From contig JALZUD010000055.1 in the NCBI GenBank assembly GCA_023301725.1, forward strand, positions 1 to 64,000: a stretch of DNA of 64,000 nucleotides, written 5' to 3'. Origin of the DNA: Granulosicoccus sp. (GTDB taxonomy: Bacteria; Pseudomonadota; Gammaproteobacteria; Granulosicoccales; Granulosicoccaceae). A program made the translations under genes and the position numbers. The notes under the pieces were generated by a model. That model saw nothing but the letters and a program-made list of their open reading frames with translations. It searched no databases and was not told where the DNA came from. Every line of letters starts with the position of its first letter. Within the stretch, counting starts at the first letter, position 1. Below, one piece after another: positions 52,920 through 62,611 of this stretch.

Positions 52920-53845
52920 GAGGCTGGCGAATCCTTTTGGCTAACAAGACGCATGAAAAATTCTTCCAGACGATTGCTCTTGTTGCGCAAGCTGGTAACT
53001 TCAATACCCTGCTCCGTTAATTGTTTAAACAGCTCGTTCACTGTTTCACCTTTTGGCACGTCAACCTCCAACCGCTGAGCATCCCGCACTCGAATAGTAA
53101 ATGGTGGGAGTTCTGGTGCTTGTTCTTGATGCCCGCGGGTATCTAGCACGAAGGTCTCCAGCATAGATCGGCTGAGCAGTTGGGCAACCGCACCCTGCTC
53201 AACTATTTCGCCATGATCAATGATGGCAACGTTACGACACAAAGCTTCCGCCTCTTCCAGATAGTGTGTTGTAAGAATAATAGTGGTGCCATGTTGCTCA
53301 TTGAGTTCTGTCAGAAACTGCCACATTGAGCGTCTAATTTCCAGATCTACACCAGCTGTGGGCTCATCGAGTATGAGTAATCTGGGTTCATGCATTAATG
53401 CGCGCGCAATCATCAAACGACGTTTCATACCGCCCGAAAGTTCACGTGCTGGAGATTTGCATTTTTGCCACAGGTCAAGCTTCTTCAGATAATACTCAGC
53501 GCGCCGCAACGCCTCCGGCCGAGGAATTCCGTTGTAACCTGCAACATTGAGCACGGTAGGTAGAACCGGTTCGAACACATTGAAGTTAAATTCTTGCGGC
53601 ACCAGACCAATGCTGGCTTTCGCTGCCTCTTTTTGCAGGTCGATGTCGTAGTCAAACACCTTCACACTACCGGCGCTTTTATTGACCAATGAGCAGATGA
53701 TTCCGATGGCTGTGGATTTTCCAGCGCCATTGGGACCCAACAACGCGAAGAAATCGCCCTCGGGGACTGTTAAATCAATACCTTTGAGTGCCTGCATGTC
53801 GGCACCGTAAGTTTTTTTAAGACCGTTTATGGTCAGGGCATTCAT
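52916..53845 (-). CDS. ABC transporter ATP-binding protein (YadG-like)
   Basis: LLGPNGAGKSTAIGIICSLVNKSAG; ELSGGMKRRLMIARALMHEPRLLILDEPTAGVD; start at MNALTINGL. Confidence 0.9.
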   Translation of the reverse strand: MNALTINGLKKTYGADMQALKGIDLTVPEGDFFALLGPNGAGKSTAIGIICSLVNKSAGSVKVFDYDIDLQKEAAKASIGLVPQEFNFNVFEPVLPTVLNVAGYNGIPRPEALRRAEYYLKKLDLWQKCKSPARELSGGMKRRLMIARALMHEPRLLILDEPTAGVDLEIRRSMWQFLTELNEQHGTTIILTTHYLEEAEALCRNVAIIDHGEIVEQGAVAQLLSRSMLETFVLDTRGHQEQAPELPPFTIRVRDAQRLEVDVPKGETVNELFKQLTEQGIEVTSLRNKSNRLEEFFMRLVSQKDSPAS

Positions 53846-53946
53846 GAGCACAACGTTCACGTCGGGGGCTTTACAGTTTATCAACTATCAAAGCGGCTCA
53901 CCGCTATTCGCACACCCCAAGCAGTTTATTCGCTCATCAAAGATAA

Positions 53947-55044
53947 CTAGAGCTCGCTGCCATCACTCTCTGATACCGCCTCTTGGGAAGGATACAACAA
54001 GCGGTGAGCTGCTTCATAGCGTCGATAATTTGCCTGAACTTTGCGCACATAGGCTTGAGTCTCGGCAAATGGGGGGATTCCGTCGTAGCGCCGCACGTTG
54101 CCAGGTCCCGCGTTATAAGCGGCCAGAACCAATTCGATGCTGTTAAATTCCTTTTGTAGAGACGCAAGATAACTTATCCCACCTTTGAGATTTTGTTGCG
54201 GATCAAGTGGGTCACTGACTTTGAGCCAGGTAGCAGTATCAGGCATCAGTTGCATTAAACCTTGAGCACCAACAACCGATAGCGCTTTGTCGTTAAAGCA
54301 CGATTCTTCGGCAATGACCGCTTTTATCAGCCGTGCATCAACATCGTAGCGATCAGCTAAGAGGTAGATCGTCTCCATGTAGCGATCCGCGCGCTTGGCT
54401 ACTGCCTGTGGTGACAACCCCATACATCGAACGCGGGCAATGGGTTGGCTGCTCGCTTCGCCGCCTTGTAGATCACGCCAGGTTACCAATGGTGCCCAAG
54501 CTCCGGGAGCATCAAAAGGCGAACGCTTTGTTCTCTTGTAAGTTCGGATATCCGGGAAACCCACCCCCTGAAAGCCGTTAATCGTCGTTTGTCGAAGTCC
54601 GTTTTGGGACTCATGTTGCGTCGCTACCTCACGCACACCGTCCATTAAACTTACAGGTGTCAGCCAAAGCTGGCTGTCGAGATCAGCCAAGACATTGGAT
54701 ACCATGTCGCTATCAGCGAAACTGGCCAGCCTAAGACGAATCTTGAAATCGTTGAATACTGTGTTTCCAAGGGCAACGGGGAATAACTCGACGGTGCCTC
54801 GGAGCGGCTCAGACAGATTGCTGCCTTGAGCAGAGTCAACGCCAGCTGCCGGAAGCGCCGTTGAAAGCACCAAAGGTGTGTCAGTTTGCACCCCTGATAC
54901 AGGACCCTCTTTTTTACCCTCAACGCTTTTGTTTTGCACAGCTTGCGGATTGGAAAAACCTGTCAGTAACGCTGCGCATGCAACTGACAGCGCTAGGCGG
55001 CCAGCCCTAGCAAGCCTATTTGCCAGCTTTATTTGAAGCATCAT
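53947..55044 (-). CDS. lytic transglycosylase (SLT domain)
   Basis: VDARLIKAVIAEESCFNDKALSVVGAQGLMQLMPDTATWL...NLKGGISYLASLQKEF...ELVLAAYNAGPGNVRRYDGIPPFAETQAYV; start uncertain. Confidence 0.88.
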   Translation of the reverse strand: MMLQIKLANRLARAGRLALSVACAALLTGFSNPQAVQNKSVEGKKEGPVSGVQTDTPLVLSTALPAAGVDSAQGSNLSEPLRGTVELFPVALGNTVFNDFKIRLRLASFADSDMVSNVLADLDSQLWLTPVSLMDGVREVATQHESQNGLRQTTINGFQGVGFPDIRTYKRTKRSPFDAPGAWAPLVTWRDLQGGEASSQPIARVRCMGLSPQAVAKRADRYMETIYLLADRYDVDARLIKAVIAEESCFNDKALSVVGAQGLMQLMPDTATWLKVSDPLDPQQNLKGGISYLASLQKEFNSIELVLAAYNAGPGNVRRYDGIPPFAETQAYVRKVQANYRRYEAAHRLLYPSQEAVSESDGSEL

Positions 55045-55082
55045 CGATTCAGCGGTGCGGTGTTCACAGAAAGGCGATGCCC

Positions 55083-55652
55083 CTATTTGGAGCCTAAATC
55101 GACAGGTGCTCTGTCTTTTTGCCAAAGCACTTCACTGCCGCCGTCCGTGCGAGCTACGACTCTGGCAATGACGAACAACAGATCAGAAAGTCGATTCAGG
55201 TACTTCATACTGAACGGTGGAACGTCTTCACTGTGCTGCAATGTTACGACCAAGCGCTCTGCTCGCCGACATATCGTGCGCGCCACATGGATATTCGCAG
55301 CCGCAACGCTACCACCAGGCAATATGAAATCTTTTAGCGCGGGAAGCTCTTCATTGAAGTGGTCTAATGTGCTCTCTAGCCAATCGATGTGAGTTTGCTG
55401 GATTGCCTGATGGCCAGGTATGCACAACTCCCCACCCAGATCGAACAGATGGTGTTGAACTTCATGCAAAACAGCTTGGACTTCGCTTGGTACGCCATGA
55501 GCCAACACAAGGCCAACAACAGAATTGAGCTCGTCTGTTGTGCCGTAGGCAGCAACTCGCGTACTGTCTTTTTCAGTGCGACTTCCGTCGCCTAGCCCAG
55601 TGGTGCCGTTGTCACCAGTTCGGGTGTATATCTTGGAAAGACGGTTTCCCAT
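55083..55652 (-). CDS. cob(I)yrinic acid a,c-diamide adenosyltransferase (PduO type)
   Basis: MGNRLSKIYTRTGDNGTTGLGDGSRTEKDSTRVAAYGTTDELNS; CRRAERLVV...LNRLSDLLFVIARV. Confidence 0.92.
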   Translation of the reverse strand: MGNRLSKIYTRTGDNGTTGLGDGSRTEKDSTRVAAYGTTDELNSVVGLVLAHGVPSEVQAVLHEVQHHLFDLGGELCIPGHQAIQQTHIDWLESTLDHFNEELPALKDFILPGGSVAAANIHVARTICRRAERLVVTLQHSEDVPPFSMKYLNRLSDLLFVIARVVARTDGGSEVLWQKDRAPVDLGSK

Positions 55653-55722
55653 TCGAGGCAGTTCCGAGGTTTAAATCACGTTCACAGTATAATCGTTTAC
55701 CCCCCCGGATTGAGGAATACTT

Positions 55723-56094
55723 GTGAGCGATAATAGAGACATTCAAGAAACCATTTTTAGCAAAATTATCAGGAAAGAATTGCCATCAGAGATGCTCTAT
55801 CAGGATGATCTAGTCACGGCCTTCCGCGACATCACTCCCCGATTACCCACCCATGTACTGATCGTCCCGAACCGGCATATTCCAACCGTTGACGACATTA
55901 CCGCTGACGATGAGGCCGCTATGGGTCGGATGCTGACGGTTGCCAGAAAAATTGCCCGCGATGAAGGTATAGATACCAACGGCTACCGCTTGATCATAAA
56001 CTGCGGCGAACACGGTCGCCAAGAAGTGCCCCACATTCACATGCACTTGCTAGGTGGCGGCGATGTTGGCCCCATGCTGGCCAAACGCGATTAG
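55723..56094 (+). CDS. hinT: HIT family purine nucleoside phosphoramidase
   Basis: [20 protein letters not shown]...[18 protein letters not shown]-like core; [16 protein letters not shown] start. Confidence 0.9.
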   Translation: MSDNRDIQETIFSKIIRKELPSEMLYQDDLVTAFRDITPRLPTHVLIVPNRHIPTVDDITADDEAAMGRMLTVARKIARDEGIDTNGYRLIINCGEHGRQEVPHIHMHLLGGGDVGPMLAKRD

Positions 56095-56099
56095 CCGAT

Positions 56100-56936
56100 A
56101 TGTCAAATTACATCACCACCGACGATTTACAGATAGCTATTGATGCCGCACTAACGCTTGAGCGACCGCTGCTCATCAAAGGCGAACCCGGGACTGGAAA
56201 AACAGAGCTGGCACATGAAGTGTCTCGACGCCTCAAAGCCCCTTTGTACAGCTGGCATATCAAGTCAACAACCCGAGCACAACAGGGTCTTTATGAATAC
56301 GATGCTGTGTCACGATTGCGCGATTCGCAACTTGGCGATGACAAGGTCGCCGACATAGCAAACTATATCGTGAAAGGCGTTCTCTGGGAGGCCTTTGAAT
56401 CAGACGAACGAGCTGTGGTTCTTATCGATGAGATCGACAAAGCAGATATCGAATTTCCTAACGATTTGCTGCAAGAGCTGGACAAGATGTCTTTCGATGT
56501 TTACGAGACAAAGCAAACCATTAGCGCCAGCAAACGCCCACTTGTCATTATCACTAGCAACAATGAAAAAGAATTGCCCGATGCTTTTTTGCGGCGTTGT
56601 TTCTTTCACTACATCAGTTTCCCCGATAGAGACACCATGCAACGCATAGTGGAATCACACTTTCCGGCTATCAAACAAACCTTATTGAAAGCGGCAATGG
56701 ATGTGTTCTTTGACTTACGCGAAATACCCGGCTTAAAGAAAAAACCTTCAACCTCTGAATTGCTGGACTGGTTAAAGCTTCTGATCGCTGACGATCTTCC
56801 AGCAGAGGCACTGGGTGCTGATGACATCCGCACCGTACTGCCTCGTATGCATGGCGCTTTATTAAAAAACGAGCAGGATATCCATCTGTTTGAACGCGTC
56901 ATTTTCTTGCACAAGCAACAGCAGAACAGGCGCTGA
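56100..56936 (+). CDS. MoxR-like AAA+ ATPase
   Basis: LLIKGEPGTGKTELAHEVSRRL; VVLIDEIDKADIEFPNDLLQELD; ITSNNEKELPDAFLRRCFF. Confidence 0.92.
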   Translation: MSNYITTDDLQIAIDAALTLERPLLIKGEPGTGKTELAHEVSRRLKAPLYSWHIKSTTRAQQGLYEYDAVSRLRDSQLGDDKVADIANYIVKGVLWEAFESDERAVVLIDEIDKADIEFPNDLLQELDKMSFDVYETKQTISASKRPLVIITSNNEKELPDAFLRRCFFHYISFPDRDTMQRIVESHFPAIKQTLLKAAMDVFFDLREIPGLKKKPSTSELLDWLKLLIADDLPAEALGADDIRTVLPRMHGALLKNEQDIHLFERVIFLHKQQQNRR

Positions 56937-58162
56937 TGCTACTCGACTTCCATGACAAATTACGCGCTGCTGGCATTGCCGTCTCACTCAGTGAATGGCT
57001 GCTTCTCATGCGCGGTCTTAGCATGGGTCTGGGCACCCTTGACATTGATCGATTCTATGCATTTACGCGCTTAACACTGATAAAGAACGAAGCCTTGTAC
57101 GACCGATTCGATCAGGTGTTTTCACTCTATTGGAACGGACAAACGCAGGCCTTTAACGAACTGATTGACTCTCTAAAAACACCGATTCCGGAAGATTGGC
57201 TGCGCAAGCTCGATAAGGACGCACTCAGTGAAGAACAGAAAGCTCAAGTAGAGGCACTAGGCGGTTGGGACAAATTAATGGAAACCCTTGCAACACGACT
57301 TCAAGAGCAAAACGAAGAACATCATGGTGGTAGCCGCTGGATTGGCACCGGTGGCACCTCACCCTTTGGTCACAGTGGATTCAACCCGGAAGGCATTCGT
57401 ATTGGTGCTGCAGCAAAGCGTCAAGGCAAAGCTGTAAAGGTCTGGGAAAAACGTCAATACAAAGATCTGGATGGCACCACACAACTTGGCACGCGGAACT
57501 TTAAAATGGCGCTACGTAAACTTCGCCATCTTGCTCGTGATGGTCGACCAGATTCGCTTGATCTGGACACCACCATCCGTGCTACTGCCAAGAACGCTGG
57601 TCTACTTGATATTCACATGCGCGCTGAACGTCAAAACGCAATGAAGGTGCTCCTGTTAATTGATATTGGCGGGTCAATGGATCATCACGCAAAGATCAGT
57701 GAAATGCTGTTTTCCGCGGCAAGAACTGAATTCAAACGCCTTGACACCTTCTGGTTTCACAACTTTATTTATGAGCGTGTCTGGCAGCACAACGCAAGGC
57801 GTCACACGCAAAGCACAAGCACCGTGGAACTGATGCGATTGTTCGGCCGCGATCATCGACTCATCATCGTGGGCGATGCCACAATGAGTCCGTACGAAAT
57901 TGCCGTACCCGGAGGCAGCGTGGAACACTGGAATGAAGAGCCTGGCGCTTTATGGCTTAAGCGTTTGCAAAGCGTATTTCCCCATTGCGTCTGGCTGAAC
58001 CCTGAGGAGCAGCAGTGGTGGAACAGCACCCCATCAATACGAATGACTCAAGAACTCATGCAAAATCGCATGTACCCTCTGTCGCTTGATGGTTTGAGTG
58101 ATGCTATTAGCACATTGAAAACACCCATTAACCCCGTGTCGTTCAACGACAACAATGATTAG
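56936..58162 (+). CDS. VWA domain-containing CoxE-like protein
   Basis: VLLLIDIGGSMDHHAKISEMLFSAA; ATG overlaps the moxR stop (ATGA-type). Confidence 0.85.
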   Translation: MLLDFHDKLRAAGIAVSLSEWLLLMRGLSMGLGTLDIDRFYAFTRLTLIKNEALYDRFDQVFSLYWNGQTQAFNELIDSLKTPIPEDWLRKLDKDALSEEQKAQVEALGGWDKLMETLATRLQEQNEEHHGGSRWIGTGGTSPFGHSGFNPEGIRIGAAAKRQGKAVKVWEKRQYKDLDGTTQLGTRNFKMALRKLRHLARDGRPDSLDLDTTIRATAKNAGLLDIHMRAERQNAMKVLLLIDIGGSMDHHAKISEMLFSAARTEFKRLDTFWFHNFIYERVWQHNARRHTQSTSTVELMRLFGRDHRLIIVGDATMSPYEIAVPGGSVEHWNEEPGALWLKRLQSVFPHCVWLNPEEQQWWNSTPSIRMTQELMQNRMYPLSLDGLSDAISTLKTPINPVSFNDNND

Positions 58163-58171
58163 TTACAATTT

Positions 58172-59233
58172 ATGACCCAACGCTATGCCGTGCTGCTACT
58201 GCCTTCGGCCAATCGCGTCTATCGCGTTGCCGCTCAACATATTGCCACTACCGAACTGGCAGCCTTAAGCCACGCTATGCCGGAGGCTGCGATAAGCGAT
58301 GTACAAAGTGAACTCATTGGCAGTGTGCCGTACATGACATTCAGTGCTAACACTCTTAGTACAAAAAGCATCGCTCTACTGTCAAATCTGTCCAGCCTGT
58401 ACGCGTTATTCAGCGTTAGCAACAGTCCCTCGAATGTACAACTTACGCCTATCACCCTTGAACGACTTGACCGTTATCCAAGTGATCTTTTAAGTATTTT
58501 AAAGTTTGCTGGCAAAACAAATGAGCAATTTACAAAACTGCTGATCAACCTCACCCTGCTAGCTTCAAACTATTTACCAGAGGCCTATGGTGATAAAGAC
58601 AAGACACCCAACATACGCCTACTAGATCCACTATGTGGCCGCGGAACCAGCCTTAACCAGGCACTCATGTACGGTTTTGATGTAGCGGGTGTAGAAATCG
58701 ATAGACGCGATTTTGATACGTATGGTCTTTTCATTAATCGCTGGTTAAAAGACAACAGACTCAAGCATCAATCAAAAACCATAGAGCTTAAACGCGACAA
58801 TACGACTCAATCGCATCGTCATCAGATTACTCTTGGAGAAAACAAAGAAGCCTTCAAAGCGGGTGCCGTTCAGCAGATAGAATTTGTGCTGGGTGACACG
58901 CTTCAAAGTGCAGAACACTTTAAGAAAAAAAGTGTTGAATTGATCGTTGCAGATCTGCCGTATGGCATCAAACATGGCAATCAATCCTTGAAAGGACTTA
59001 GCAAATCACCATTATCACTTCTGGAACAAGCAATACCTGTATGGGCAACATTGCTGAAACCGGGAGGGGCAATGGGCTTAGCCTGGAATACCTATCTAGC
59101 CAAAAAATCCGAGTTGATACTCCTACTCGAAGACGCTGGCCTAAAAATCTACGAACCTACTTTGGGTAATGACTTTCGCCATCGCGTCGATCAGGCCATT
59201 ATGCGGGATCTTGTTATTGCAGTTCGTGTCTAG
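58172..59233 (+). CDS. TRM11-like / UPF0020 SAM-dependent RNA methyltransferase
   Basis: RLLDPLCGRGTSLNQALMYGFDVAGVEID; ELIVADLPYGIKHG. Confidence 0.8.
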   Translation: MTQRYAVLLLPSANRVYRVAAQHIATTELAALSHAMPEAAISDVQSELIGSVPYMTFSANTLSTKSIALLSNLSSLYALFSVSNSPSNVQLTPITLERLDRYPSDLLSILKFAGKTNEQFTKLLINLTLLASNYLPEAYGDKDKTPNIRLLDPLCGRGTSLNQALMYGFDVAGVEIDRRDFDTYGLFINRWLKDNRLKHQSKTIELKRDNTTQSHRHQITLGENKEAFKAGAVQQIEFVLGDTLQSAEHFKKKSVELIVADLPYGIKHGNQSLKGLSKSPLSLLEQAIPVWATLLKPGGAMGLAWNTYLAKKSELILLLEDAGLKIYEPTLGNDFRHRVDQAIMRDLVIAVRV

Positions 59234-59462
59234 TAGATCACAGTTTGTACCTGAACAATCCGACTTTCAGGAACAGTTATTGCTCCCCTCATTGTTAGCG
59301 GGTGGCATCACATACACTTCGGACAACTATTTCAGACGGTTCAAACCGTATACACGTACAGCCGAAGATCCCTGATGCCATCTGCTACTTCAAGGAGTGT
59401 GATTTCACCACAACTGCTAACTTAGTTGATCTTGGGTTAAGACCATCAGTACGCGATCGGAG

Positions 59463-61208
59463 CTATTCAGCTGGATAGGCATTTAACAACCGACGAACAT
59501 CCAGCAATATGGCTTGATCGGGACCTCGACTATTAACCAGCTCAAGGCCAGTAATCGCGTGCTGCACCAGAACGTCAAGAGTACGCGCAGAATTTTGTGT
59601 AAGACTTAGCAAACTACCTGTGCAAGCTACAGCAGAAACTTGATTTTCACCCGAAACTTTAGATGATTCAAGACACCGCTGCATCACTTTTCGAGCTACA
59701 ACATAAGCTTGAGATTGCTGCTTGTGCCGAAACAGAAATGCATACCGATTAGCAGTCAAAGCACAAACGTGATTTTCTGGTGGAAGAAGAGTTGCCAACG
59801 TGATACGCACTCGCTCGGCCAGTTCTGGGTTTGAAGACACAGGTGATAGCTGGTTTTGCACATCTCGAGCAAACACGTCGAGCAATAATAAACTAACGTG
59901 ACTATTAACTTCCCCGCCGGGGGCGACATCCATTGATGCAGTAACAGCCTCCTGCAAAGAGCGTTGAGCACTTAACAGTAAGGTGTCTGATCGCGCGTGC
60001 AACTTATGCTGTTCGATAATCTGCCTGACTATTCCTGCAGCATCGTTATTTTGTTGTAGAACGGTCACGTTGTCAGTTTCAATGGGCACCACACGAGGGG
60101 TGAAGCGCACCAGACTCGTACCATCAATCTCCATGCTCGAATGCAGGTAGTCAACGTCTATCTGTTCACCATTAGGAAGGTGCCATGTGGCTTCAAGTAA
60201 CTGAGCGCCATCTTTTGTTTCAGCATTCTCGCCCATCAATTGCACCAGAGGATAACCAATGAGTACATTCGCGTCAGCGAGTCCTAATTGCACCACAGCC
60301 AGCGGATTCACGTACACCACTTTTTGATCAAATCCAACAAGAATCACAGCGCCGGCGATATTCTGCAACACGGACTCGAGTAAAGAACGCTCAGCGTGCA
60401 CCTGTCTGGTCTTTTTTGTCAGTCGACTGATGGCATCAATTCTGGCCAGCAACAAACTGCTGGATTCGTTCTTGAACATACATTCAATAGCACCCGCACT
60501 CAGGCTCTGCTTGATGATGTGATCACTGTATGTGCCAGTGAGTATGGTGCACACGATGTCGCCAGTGTCTTTGCTAGCAATAAGTTCCTGGCATAACACG
60601 TCCCCTGTTGTGTCAGACAGGTAGAAATCCAGAACGGCAACGTCAAAAGTGTGATGTTTTGCCATGGACATCGCCTCGGCATGGGATGCAGCTAACGCCA
60701 CCTTATAACCTTGAGACTCAAACAAATCTCTAAGTGAATATCGGATTGTCGCAGAGTCGTCGACAATCAGTAGGCGTACACCTCGATGCTCTTCGCGTCC
60801 GTTGGGGGCTAATAATTTCTCTGGAGCATCGTCTATTAAAGAATTGAGCACATCGCCCAGCTCATAATATTTTTTCCAGGAAAGCAGCGCGCTAGAATCT
60901 CTGGCAGCTACCCAAGCCCGAGTCTCTGCTCGCATATCCGTTGACATGACAACGACAGGCAAACCCTTATGGTCGTGGTTTTCTAGTTGCTCAGAGAACG
61001 CTTGCGCGTCTTTCTGGGTTGTCGTGGGCCAGCCATAGACAACAGCGCTATATTCGGAACCATAATGCTGAAATTGAACATCAAGCAGACTTTCCGCCTC
61101 TTCGAAGCTTTCACACGCGTCCACAGCGAATCCTAGCGATCCAGCGTGTTTTGCCATGACATGTCGCATGGTGGCCGATTGTTCGACAAAGAGTAAACGT
61201 TGAGTCAT
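59463..61208 (-). CDS. multi-domain signalling protein: degenerate REC, REC, PAS, GGDEF-like remnant
   Basis: LFVEQSATMRHVM (no phospho-Asp context) then LLIVDDSATIRYSL...VAVLDFYLSD; PAS LLESVLQNIAGAVILVGFDQKVVYVN; C-terminal TLLPPENHVCALTANRYAFLFRH. Confidence 0.78.
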   Translation of the reverse strand: MTQRLLFVEQSATMRHVMAKHAGSLGFAVDACESFEEAESLLDVQFQHYGSEYSAVVYGWPTTTQKDAQAFSEQLENHDHKGLPVVVMSTDMRAETRAWVAARDSSALLSWKKYYELGDVLNSLIDDAPEKLLAPNGREEHRGVRLLIVDDSATIRYSLRDLFESQGYKVALAASHAEAMSMAKHHTFDVAVLDFYLSDTTGDVLCQELIASKDTGDIVCTILTGTYSDHIIKQSLSAGAIECMFKNESSSLLLARIDAISRLTKKTRQVHAERSLLESVLQNIAGAVILVGFDQKVVYVNPLAVVQLGLADANVLIGYPLVQLMGENAETKDGAQLLEATWHLPNGEQIDVDYLHSSMEIDGTSLVRFTPRVVPIETDNVTVLQQNNDAAGIVRQIIEQHKLHARSDTLLLSAQRSLQEAVTASMDVAPGGEVNSHVSLLLLDVFARDVQNQLSPVSSNPELAERVRITLATLLPPENHVCALTANRYAFLFRHKQQSQAYVVARKVMQRCLESSKVSGENQVSAVACTGSLLSLTQNSARTLDVLVQHAITGLELVNSRGPDQAILLDVRRLLNAYPAE

Positions 61209-61366
61209 TTAGAACTAAGATGCAAGTTTTCAGGCAATGGTTTTAGCAAAAGCTGCAGCGTGTGATTATCATCACTCTGCAAGAACCGCACACGTTAACC
61301 CATGTCGATAGCCTTCACGGCAATTGAATCCGTGAACCGTCCCACAAATCTGATCTATGGTGGCCC

Positions 61367-62608
61367 ATGGTCTCGAAAAAAGCACTAAAAAATTCCATTC
61401 TGCAGGATCCCCGAGCGACAGACTTTGTTGCAAACCCCTATTTACGGTATTCGCAATGGCACAGCCTAGATGCGCCAGTATTCTGGGAAAATTACGGATT
61501 CTGGTGCCTACTGAATTTTGATGCTGTTAGCGGGACATTACGAGATCGAAGGTTTGCACGGTTACCGCCTGCAGGGCATGAGCTTGCTCCCCCACCACCA
61601 CACCTTCAGGAGTTCGCAAAAGCCGAGCGCTACTCTCTGCTGGCGATGGAACCGCCTGCGCATACCCAATTGCGCAAATTAGTCAACAAGGCATTTGTTT
61701 CTCGACAGATTGATGCCATGGAGCCATTTATAAAACAAATAGCCCACAGCAGCATTGATCACTTTGAAGGCACGGGAGCCGTTGAACTTCTAGAGCATTA
61801 CGCCACTCCCCTTCCGCTCAGGGTCATTACGCGAGTTCTGGGTATACCTGAGGAAGCTGGCCCACAATTGTTGGCTTGGTCGCACGCCATGGTCAAGGTC
61901 TACACCATGACCCAGTCATTTGAAGATGAGATTACAGCCAATACGGCGGCTGCAGAATTTTACGCATTTCTGGAGGATATGATTGCATCAAAACGCCGTA
62001 ATCCTGATGACGGATTACTCTCGCATATGATTACCGCTCGCGACGAGACGCAATCAATTAGTGACGACGAAATTATATGTGTGTCGATATTGCTGCTCAA
62101 TGCAGGACATGAAGCTACTGTGCATCAACTGGGCAATATGACTGCCACCTTGCTCACGCATTACGCCGGTGAGCGCCGCGCACTATTACTCGATGCATTG
62201 AAAGACGAGGTAACAGCCGACGCTATCGTTGCAGAGTCACTGCGTTTTGCTGCACCGTTACATCTGTTCACACGATATGCACAGGAAGATCTCACCCTTG
62301 GGGGCGATGTGCACATAGCAAAGGGTGACCAAATTGGCTTACTGTTGGCAGCGGCCAACAGATGCCCCAAAAAATTTAGCGAAGCAAACACATTCATGCC
62401 AGAGCGGCCAGACTCAGCACACTTATCGTTGGGCGCTGGACTTCACTACTGCATTGGGGCATTGCTCTCAAAAATGGAGCTTCGCATTGCAACGCAAGTT
62501 CTGTTTCAACGGCTGCCCGAACTAATGCTCGCCGACGAACCTCAATTTCAGGACACCTATCACTTTCATGGCCTTCAATCGTTGCATGTAAAGTGGTCGT
62601 TACTCTAG
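61367..62608 (+). CDS. cytochrome P450
   Basis: I-helix LLLNAGHEATVHQLGN; ESLRFAAPLHLFTRYA; heme-ligand motif LGAGLHYCIGALLSKMELRIA. Confidence 0.9.
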   Translation: MVSKKALKNSILQDPRATDFVANPYLRYSQWHSLDAPVFWENYGFWCLLNFDAVSGTLRDRRFARLPPAGHELAPPPPHLQEFAKAERYSLLAMEPPAHTQLRKLVNKAFVSRQIDAMEPFIKQIAHSSIDHFEGTGAVELLEHYATPLPLRVITRVLGIPEEAGPQLLAWSHAMVKVYTMTQSFEDEITANTAAAEFYAFLEDMIASKRRNPDDGLLSHMITARDETQSISDDEIICVSILLLNAGHEATVHQLGNMTATLLTHYAGERRALLLDALKDEVTADAIVAESLRFAAPLHLFTRYAQEDLTLGGDVHIAKGDQIGLLLAAANRCPKKFSEANTFMPERPDSAHLSLGAGLHYCIGALLSKMELRIATQVLFQRLPELMLADEPQFQDTYHFHGLQSLHVKWSLL

Positions 62609-62611
62609 CTA

